A stretch of 10,354 bases of DNA from Anditalea sp035461405. GTDB lineage: Bacteria > Bacteroidota > Bacteroidia > Cytophagales > Cyclobacteriaceae. Numbering within the stretch: position 1 is the first letter of the stretch; each line of letters starts with the position of its first letter. Shown here in pieces: positions 5,991-10,354 of the stretch. The position numbers were made by a program, and so were the translations under genes. The stretch is taken from assembly GCA_035461405.1 (NCBI GenBank), contig DATHVH010000211.1, positions 1-10,354 of the forward strand. The letters are read 5' to 3'. The notes beneath the pieces were generated by a model. It was not told the DNA's origin. It ran no database searches and saw only the letters and a program-made list of their open reading frames with translations.

Positions 5991-7442
5991 ATGCAGAAAC
6001 TGAATTTAAATCAGATACTTTCTCAAAAGCTGTCTCCACAGCAAATACAATTTATAAAGCTACTACAAGTTCCTACAGCTGAACTTGATGCACGGGTAGA
6101 GGAAGAACTGGAAGTCAATCCTGCTCTTGAAGAAGGCAAAGATGATGACGGCGAAGCCAATCCTGAAGAGCAAGAGTCCTATGAAAGTGAAGTAGTCAAA
6201 GAGGAGAAAGAATTAAACCTAGATGATTATCTCGGAGATGATTATGGTGGGTATAAAATGCAAGGAGATGGTAATTATAGCCCCGACGATGAAGAGCGGG
6301 AAATGCCCTTATCCAGCGGAATATCTTTGCATGAACAATTAATATCTCAGCTTAATTTTCTTAAGCTTGATGATAATCAGAGAAAAATAGGACAACAGCT
6401 GATAGGCAGTATTGAAAATGATGGTTATATCCGCAGAGATTTGGAGGCTATTATAAATGATTTAGCATTCAGTCAGAATATAGAAACCGATCTGGATGAG
6501 GTAGAAGAAGTATTAAGAAAAATTCAGAATTTTGATCCTGCAGGTATCGCAGCCAGAAATCTTCAGGAGTGTTTGATTATACAACTAGAGAGGAAAGAGC
6601 ACCCAGAGGACGAAACTGTTCAGGTAGCCATCAATGTCATAGCTAACTGTTTCGACGAGTTCACTAAAAAGCATTATGATAAGATCCTTAAGAAATGCAA
6701 TATAGATGAACCAAAATTAAAGGATGTAATCCATATGATCACCAGGCTTAATCCAAAGCCGGGTGGGGTATCTGAAGGATTGATGAAAACCCAGTATGTA
6801 ATACCAGATTTCATCCTGACAATGGTGAACGGAAAATTTGAGATTAGCTTGAATTCCAAAAATGCACCGGACCTTAGAGTAAGCAGATCTTACACTGATA
6901 TGTTTGATGCATATGATAAGAGTGACAAGAAGGATAAAAAGCTTAAGGAAACTGTGACTTTTGTAAAACAAAAGCTAGATGCCGCTAAATGGTTTATAGA
7001 TGCCATTAAACAGAGACAGCATACACTTTTAAAGACGATGCAGGCTATACTTGATTATCAGTATGAATTTTTCTTGGAAGGAGATGAGGCTAAACTAAGA
7101 CCGATGATCCTTAAAGATATAGCTGAAAAAATTGATATGGACATTTCTACTGTATCGAGAGTAGCAAATAGTAAAGCTATTCAAACCGAATTCGGAGTAT
7201 TTCCTTTGAAATATTTCTTTTCCGAAGGTATAGCTACTGATGGAGGGGAAGATGTTAGTAATAGAGAAGTAAAAAGTGTGCTTCACAAAATGGTAGATGC
7301 AGAAGACAAGCGTAAGCCTCTTTCTGACGATAAATTAGTGAAATTGCTTAATAATAAAGGATATAATATTGCTAGAAGAACAGTGGCTAAATATCGCGAA
7401 CAGCTTCAAATACCTGTTGCTAGACTTAGAAAAGAATTGTAA
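5991..7442 (+). CDS. rpoN: RNA polymerase sigma-54 factor
   Basis: Sigma-54 directs RNA polymerase to -24/-12 promoters and needs an ATP-using activator to open DNA. The 483-residue protein has all regions in order. The glutamine/leucine-rich activator-interacting region I is at 1-47 (LSQKLSPQQIQFIKLLQVPTAEL ... LEVNPALEE), and an acidic region II at about 48-105 is rich in D and E. The core-binding domain starts near 106 (PLSSGISLHEQLISQL). A helix-turn-helix region contains DISTVSRVANSKAIQTEFG and PLKYFFSEG. The RpoN box ARRTVAKYRE is intact at 461-470, close to the C-terminus. The length is typical. The ATG at 5991 fits region I exactly. The next gene starts two bases after the stop, which implies an operon. 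No enhancer-binding activator gene is present in the window. Confidence 0.97.
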   Translation: MQKLNLNQILSQKLSPQQIQFIKLLQVPTAELDARVEEELEVNPALEEGKDDDGEANPEEQESYESEVVKEEKELNLDDYLGDDYGGYKMQGDGNYSPDDEEREMPLSSGISLHEQLISQLNFLKLDDNQRKIGQQLIGSIENDGYIRRDLEAIINDLAFSQNIETDLDEVEEVLRKIQNFDPAGIAARNLQECLIIQLERKEHPEDETVQVAINVIANCFDEFTKKHYDKILKKCNIDEPKLKDVIHMITRLNPKPGGVSEGLMKTQYVIPDFILTMVNGKFEISLNSKNAPDLRVSRSYTDMFDAYDKSDKKDKKLKETVTFVKQKLDAAKWFIDAIKQRQHTLLKTMQAILDYQYEFFLEGDEAKLRPMILKDIAEKIDMDISTVSRVANSKAIQTEFGVFPLKYFFSEGIATDGGEDVSNREVKSVLHKMVDAEDKRKPLSDDKLVKLLNNKGYNIARRTVAKYREQLQIPVARLRKEL

Positions 7443-7444
7443 CA

Positions 7445-8068
7445 GTGTATAGGAGTATAGCATTAGCACTTTCAGTAGTATTCCAGCCTTTATTGATTCC
7501 GACTATCATATTTGCACTGTTGTTTTATGTGATACCGGAGGCTACCTCTGTCCCCAGAAGTGTAAAGGGATCAGTTATGTTTTTGGTTATGGCCACTACA
7601 TTATTGATCCCTTTAATAAGCGTAATAGGGATGCGATTGACTAACACAATAGAAAGCATTCATATGCGTACCACTAAAGACAGGGTCTTTCCTTTTTCTA
7701 TGGTGACACTGTTTTATCTTATTACCACTTACTTTTTTACTTCCAGATTAGATTTTGATCCTTTATTAGGATTCACACTTTCTGTTATTACAGCATGTAT
7801 AGTGGTGTTAACATTAATTACCTATTTTTGGAAAATAAGTGCTCATACTACTGGGTTAGCAGGTATGCTTGCTATAGTCATAGTATTAAATATTAAATTC
7901 AATTCTGGGAATCTTCTTTATCCTTTAATATTTTCAATACTCCTGTGTGGAGCTGTGATGTCTTCTAGGTTATACCTAAATGCTCATAGGCCACTTGAAG
8001 TACTTGCAGGTTTTATATTAGGATTTACGATCTGTTTTTTCTCATTTTATTATTTTCTCATCATTTAA
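7445..8068 (+). CDS. PAP2-like integral membrane protein, GTG start
   Basis: This is a polytopic membrane protein of 207 residues with about six or seven hydrophobic segments. Three short motifs resemble the phosphatidic acid phosphatase type 2 (PAP2) active site: K78-D-R80-V-F-P83 for the first, S132-A-H134-T for the PSGH-type second, and SR(174-175), five residues, H181, three residues, E185 for the third, in which E replaces the usual D. In an active PAP2 enzyme the two histidines would perform dephosphorylation of a lipid phosphate, so a lipid phosphatase role is plausible, but the motifs are degenerate and activity is uncertain. The start is GTG at 7445, two bases after the rpoN stop. 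The first in-frame ATG, at 7577, would remove the first helix. Translation is probably coupled to rpoN. Confidence 0.75.
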   Translation: MYRSIALALSVVFQPLLIPTIIFALLFYVIPEATSVPRSVKGSVMFLVMATTLLIPLISVIGMRLTNTIESIHMRTTKDRVFPFSMVTLFYLITTYFFTSRLDFDPLLGFTLSVITACIVVLTLITYFWKISAHTTGLAGMLAIVIVLNIKFNSGNLLYPLIFSILLCGAVMSSRLYLNAHRPLEVLAGFILGFTICFFSFYYFLII

Positions 8069-8077
8069 ATAAAAGGT

Positions 8078-8863
8078 ATGGAATTTAACCACATCATTTA
8101 TAAGGAACATAAGGACTGGGTGGAGTTAAAGCTTAACCGCCCTCAAGTATATAATGCGCTTAATAAGGAGTTGCTTGCTGAATTACTTGAAGCTTTCACA
8201 GTCATAGAGACCATGGATAATATTAGATGCGTGGTATTGACAGGGGAGGGGAAAGCATTTAGTAGTGGCCAGGATTTAAAAGCTGTTGGGATGGACCTGA
8301 AGAATGTTCCTTTTGAAGAAATAGTAATCAAACAATATAATCCGCTAATATTAAAAATGAGGAGCCTTCCCAAGCCAATCATTTGTAAACTTAATGGGGT
8401 GGCCGCAGGGGCAGGATGTTCATTGGCTTTGGCCACAGATCTAATCATATCTTCAGATGAAGCTTATTTGGCTGAAATATTTACCAGTATAGGACTTATT
8501 ATGGATGCAGGATCTACATATTTCTTGCCTCGTATTTTAGGATCTTCTAAAGCATTTGAAATAGCTACTATGGGTTCTAAGGTTTACGGGCAGGAAGCTA
8601 TGGCTCTTGGGTTGGTCAATAAAAGCGTTCCAGAGGTTGAGTTAGAAGATACTGTGCAGACTTATATCGACTACTATCGGACGGCACCTACATATGCTAT
8701 TGGTTTGATCAAAGAAATGCTTGGGAAATCACCTTCGATGTCCTTGGAGGAAGTGTTATTAATGGAAGCTAAATATCAAAATAAAGCTGGAAGAACCCAT
8801 GATTTCCAGGAAGGTGTTATGGCTTTTTTACAAAAAAGAAAACCCGAGTTTAAAGGGAAATAA
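8078..8863 (+). CDS. paaG: Enoyl-CoA hydratase/isomerase family protein, PaaG-like
   Basis: This is a crotonase-fold enzyme of 261 residues that acts on acyl-CoA thioesters. The oxyanion-hole regions are visible as FSSGQDL (61-67) and NGVAAGAG (106-113). The stretches YNPLILKMRSLPKPII, LPRILG and REGV-like QEGVMAFLQKRKPEFKGK at the C-terminus closely follow PaaG, the isomerase of ring-epoxidised phenylacetyl-CoA. The PaaG catalytic aspartate corresponds to D143 in GLIMDAGS. Typical hydratase glutamates are not evident at the equivalent positions, which also favours the isomerase subgroup. No other paa gene lies nearby, so the physiological substrate could be a different acyl-CoA, for example in fatty-acid or amino-acid breakdown. 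The gene follows the PAP2-like gene after nine bases and is the last of the rpoN unit, directly followed by a strong terminator. Confidence 0.85.
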   Translation: MEFNHIIYKEHKDWVELKLNRPQVYNALNKELLAELLEAFTVIETMDNIRCVVLTGEGKAFSSGQDLKAVGMDLKNVPFEEIVIKQYNPLILKMRSLPKPIICKLNGVAAGAGCSLALATDLIISSDEAYLAEIFTSIGLIMDAGSTYFLPRILGSSKAFEIATMGSKVYGQEAMALGLVNKSVPEVELEDTVQTYIDYYRTAPTYAIGLIKEMLGKSPSMSLEEVLLMEAKYQNKAGRTHDFQEGVMAFLQKRKPEFKGK

Positions 8864-8891
8864 AAAAAGGAGCTTTATAGCTCCTTTTTTT
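8862..8891. terminator. Bidirectional Rho-independent terminator
   Basis: GGAGCT (8869-8874) and AGCTCC (8879-8884) form a perfect stem with loop TTAT, flanked by seven A (8862-8868) and seven T (8885-8891). It therefore works for both strands: it ends the rpoN-paaG unit and the convergent outer-membrane gene. The A-run overlaps the paaG stop codon. Confidence 0.93.
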
Positions 8892-8914
8892 ATTATTGAA
8901 TGTTTTGATGTTCT

Positions 8915-9649
8915 TTAAAACAAAGCTACGGATACGCCAAAATTGAATTGGTTAGCTTCAGTTCCGAAAGGACCCTGTCCGCTTTTCCACACTGAATTCA
9001 GTCCATAGTAAGACCAAACATTAAAGCCACTAAAACCTATTCGGGTATAAACGCCATATCTAATAGGACTGAATCCATAAGACTGTTTGTCTTTTACCTT
9101 ACGAGACAACTCTGCCTGATCTTCATATGAGACTTTGGTATGGGCATCATACAAGAATCCGATTTTACCACCTACAGCGAATCTAAATCCTTTACTGTAA
9201 TCATTTTTATTTAGGTGATACCTGAATTCCAAAGGTATTTCTATGAAATTGAGTGCAGTAGTATGACTATTTATATTTATATTTTCTCCATACACATCTT
9301 CTATGTTTACCAATTGGCTAGAGTTAGGGCCTACCTCTGGATCATTAATAAGCATTCTATCTCTGGAAAACGATAATTTATCCAAGCCAAGGCCTATACC
9401 AGGATTAAAGGTTAATCCGGTGTTTTCACCTATATGAAATGGTCTCTGATAATAAATATTAAATGTACGGGAAGCTAATAACCTGGTATTGAGATCTTCA
9501 GGTCTATTGTTTAATAAACCAAATCCAAAATCGATAAATAAATCCCCAGTTATATCAGGTCTGCCACCAACAGGCGTACGAACTCTTTCTTGGGCGAGTA
9601 AGTTTGAAGAAATGAGTACTGCTAGTAAAATTAATGTGAGTCTTTTCAT
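8915..9649 (-). CDS. Outer-membrane beta-barrel protein with signal peptide, unknown ligand
   Basis: A start at 9649 gives 244 residues beginning MKRLTLILLAVLISSNLLAQ, a textbook signal peptide with cleavage likely at or just after AQ. The longer start at 9676 adds nine residues before it and is less likely. The mature part alternates polar and aromatic/hydrophobic residues in repeated strand-like stretches (for example FIDFGFGLL, NIYYQRPFHI, FIEIPLEFRYHL, RFAVGGKIGFLYD, YGVYTRIGFSGF). It ends in FNFGVSVALF, a C-terminal phenylalanine signal that suits insertion by the BAM machinery. The segment IPLEFRYHL is typical of the outer-membrane beta-barrel families common in Bacteroidota (PorT/OMP_b-brl type). 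Specific function is unknown. It is monocistronic, facing the tRNA gene's upstream region and ending at the shared terminator. Confidence 0.85.
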   Translation of the reverse strand: MKRLTLILLAVLISSNLLAQERVRTPVGGRPDITGDLFIDFGFGLLNNRPEDLNTRLLASRTFNIYYQRPFHIGENTGLTFNPGIGLGLDKLSFSRDRMLINDPEVGPNSSQLVNIEDVYGENININSHTTALNFIEIPLEFRYHLNKNDYSKGFRFAVGGKIGFLYDAHTKVSYEDQAELSRKVKDKQSYGFSPIRYGVYTRIGFSGFNVWSYYGLNSVWKSGQGPFGTEANQFNFGVSVALF

Positions 9650-9781
9650 GAAAGAGTATAGTCTATAAATTTTCAACGGGCTAAATTATGAAAACTTCAT
9701 TGATTACCTGGCGTTTTTGTCTTAATAATTCTTAATACATAGTATTAGTGGAATTTTTTTAAAACTAGTTGTGTATTTGCT

Positions 9782-9812
9782 TTTGCATATACTAAATTTA
9801 TATCTACATTTG
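9782..9812 (+). promoter_or_regulatory. tRNA-Arg promoter (Bacteroidota type)
   Basis: TTTG (9782-9785), 19 bases, then TACATTTG (9805-9812), an exact TAnnTTTG match. The tRNA begins 21 bases later. The bases TTTGCAATCCCAAT (9809-9822) recur exactly at the first rRNA-leader promoter (10093-10106). Confidence 0.8.
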
Positions 9813-9833
9813 CAATCCCAATTTATGGGAACA

Positions 9834-9907
9834 GGCCTCGTAGCTCAATTGAATAGAGCACTTGATTACGGCTCAAGAGGTTTCAGGTTTGAATCCTGAC
9901 GAGGTCA
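9834..9907 (+). tRNA. tRNA-Arg, anticodon ACG
   Basis: The 74-base cloverleaf can be folded by hand. The acceptor GGCCTCG (9834-9840) pairs with CGAGGTC (9900-9906) with one G-T pair. The D stem is GCTC/GAGC and the anticodon stem CTTGA/TCAAG with loop TTACGGC, giving anticodon ACG. The variable loop has five bases (AGGTT), and the T stem TCAGG/CCTGA has loop TTTGAAT, which carries T instead of the usual C at the third position. The discriminator base is A9907; CCA is not encoded and must be added. The first anticodon base would be deaminated to inosine to read CGU, CGC and CGA. Confidence 0.95.
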
Positions 9908-9911
9908 CTAC

Positions 9912-9933
9912 ATGTCTTTAAAAGCTTAGACAT
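9912..9933 (+). other. Hairpin just after the tRNA gene
   Basis: ATGTCT (9912-9917) pairs with AGACAT (9928-9933) across a 10-base loop. With no T-run it is a poor terminator, but it could mark the 3' trailer for processing. Confidence 0.3.
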
Positions 9934-10002
9934 ATAAAATTGAAAGATTGATAGTAAAGGAAGGGTTTATTTAAACTAACATTAACATCCTTGAAGTTTT
10001 TT

Positions 10003-10041
10003 TAATTTTAATTCAGTGATAATCAATATGAATTAAAATTA
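10003..10041. repeat. Perfect 12-bp AT-rich inverted repeat upstream of rRNA promoter
   Basis: TAATTTTAATTC (10003-10014) and GAATTAAAATTA (10030-10041) are perfectly complementary around a 15-base spacer. The repeat ends 24 bases before the -33 element of the first promoter. It could bind a dimeric protein or act as an upstream activating element; no T-run follows it. Confidence 0.55.
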
Positions 10042-10045
10042 TGAT

Positions 10046-10066
10046 AAACATTTGGAAGAAATGTTT
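10046..10066. promoter_or_regulatory. 8-bp dyad overlapping the -33 element of the first rRNA promoter
   Basis: AAACATTT (10046-10053), spacer GGAAG, AAATGTTT (10059-10066) is a perfect dyad. Its right arm shares two bases with the TTTG at 10065-10068. Such a position suits an operator, but this is inference. Confidence 0.4.
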
Positions 10067-10096
10067 TGGTAGGTTTAAAAAAATGTCGCACCTTTG
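10065..10096 (+). promoter_or_regulatory. Probable rRNA operon promoter P1
   Basis: TTTG (10065-10068), 20 bases, then CACCTTTG (10089-10096). It matches TAnnTTTG at all fixed positions except the first T. The downstream bases GCAATCCCAAT are identical to those after the tRNA-Arg promoter. Confidence 0.65.
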
Positions 10097-10204
10097 CAAT
10101 CCCAATCAGGATAAAGACAGCAAACCGGAAAAGTCTGGTAAGCTAAAAAATTGAAATACTCCAAAACCGGCATAAAAATATTTAAATTTTTTTTGACCGG
10201 AAAG

Positions 10205-10235
10205 TTTGCAGAAAGGAAGAAATCATCTACCTTTG
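10205..10235 (+). promoter_or_regulatory. Probable rRNA operon promoter P2
   Basis: TTTG (10205-10208), 19 bases, then TACCTTTG (10228-10235), an exact TAnnTTTG match. The same spacing is seen at the tRNA promoter. The bases TTTGCAAACCC after it again resemble the other two stable-RNA promoters. It lies about 140 bases after P1, giving the tandem arrangement often seen before rRNA operons. Confidence 0.75.
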
Positions 10236-10269
10236 CAAACCCGAAACGAAAGTAGGGTAGGGAGACACA

Positions 10270-10306
10270 GGTTTTAAAGAAAACCGCACTGGTCCTAAAG
10301 AGGATT
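10270..10306 (+). other. Two tandem small hairpins with identical AAAG loops in the rRNA leader
   Basis: The first is GGTTTT (10270-10275), loop AAAG, AAAACC (10280-10285). The second is GGTCCT (10291-10296), loop AAAG, AGGATT (10301-10306), with two G-T pairs at its base. They are five bases apart and lie just upstream of the boxA-like site, where boxB hairpins sit in the rRNA antitermination leaders of other bacteria. Confidence 0.5.
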
Positions 10307-10311
10307 CAAAA

Positions 10312-10321
10312 GTTCATTGAA
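10312..10321 (+). promoter_or_regulatory. boxA-like antitermination site
   Basis: GTTCATTGAA resembles the boxA element bound by NusB/NusE in rRNA leaders (enterobacterial form TGCTCTTTAACA; Bacteroidota leaders often read GTTCTTTGA). Its place after the promoters and hairpins supports this. It is an inference without the 16S gene in view. Confidence 0.5.
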
Positions 10322-10354
10322 GTACTGTAAGACATACAAAATACGACATTTGAT

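Larger units (their letters stand above)
9908..10354 (+). other. Gene-free region: promoters and leader of a probable rRNA operon
   Basis: I find no protein gene in these 447 bases. The region holds a hairpin after the tRNA, two AT-rich dyads, two tandem promoters, two small hairpins and a boxA-like site; these are listed separately. The arrangement and the terminal sequence AGTTCATTGAAGTACTG resemble the leader that precedes 16S rRNA in Bacteroidota. The 16S gene itself is not in the window, so this reading is inference. Confidence 0.65.

Noticed and set aside
6674..7286. Several minus-strand ORFs of 60-84 residues inside rpoN
   Set aside because: They overlap conserved sigma-54 coding sequence and have no domain, start signal or context of their own.
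8143..8448. A 101-residue minus-strand ORF inside the PaaG-like gene
   Set aside because: It is a reverse-strand shadow of the conserved crotonase core, with no independent support.
9649..9676. The longer start (MKIYRLYSF) for the outer-membrane protein
   Set aside because: The start at 9649 gives a compact standard signal peptide; the extra nine residues would put an unusual extension in front of it.
9912..9933. A Rho-independent terminator after tRNA-Arg
   Set aside because: The stem has six pairs with a 10-base loop and no T-run; kept only as a hairpin.

Overview
The window looks like part of a chromosome from a Bacteroidota bacterium, probably in or near the Cytophagales. The evidence is low GC content, weak or absent Shine-Dalgarno sequences, promoters of the Bacteroidota type (TTTG, 19-20 bases, TAnnTTTG), paired exbD genes in a TonB-energising operon, and a tRNA and an apparent rRNA leader with the same promoter style. 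The genus assignment is inference. Most of the content is housekeeping; I see no mobile element, CRISPR array, phage gene or defence system.

Layout. Positions 1-1844 (+) hold the 3' part of an energy-transduction operon: a truncated exbB, a small three-helix membrane protein, and two exbD genes, closed by a clear terminator. Positions 2084-3595 (+) hold a bifunctional NAD(P)HX epimerase/dehydratase (nnrE-nnrD fusion). A short gap with overlapping inverted repeats follows. On the minus strand, asnS (4344-5795) is followed by a small four-helix membrane protein (to 3825); a perfect 20-bp hairpin fills the space between them. asnS is divergent from rpoN (sigma-54, 5991-7442 +), and their shared upstream region has Bacteroidota promoter elements around a short dyad. 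rpoN is tightly followed by a PAP2-like membrane protein that starts at GTG and by a PaaG-like enoyl-CoA hydratase/isomerase, ending at a bidirectional terminator (8862-8891). A convergent outer-membrane beta-barrel protein lies on the minus strand (8915-9649).

The last 700 bases are stable-RNA territory: a good promoter, tRNA-Arg(ACG), then about 450 bases with no protein gene. This stretch carries two tandem promoters, AT-rich dyads, two small hairpins with the same AAAG loop, and a boxA-like sequence. I read it as the promoter and leader of an rRNA operon whose 16S gene would begin just beyond the window.

Functional links. The ExbB/ExbD proteins would use the proton gradient to drive TonB-type transport across the outer membrane, where the barrel protein would also reside. 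The rpoN cluster looks like one transcription unit, but its three products have no obvious shared pathway. The most unusual signals are non-coding: hairpins that start right after stop codons (343-400 and 4299-4343), interleaved A-B-A'-B' repeats (3597-3643), and the architecture of the stable-RNA promoters and leader (9782-10321).
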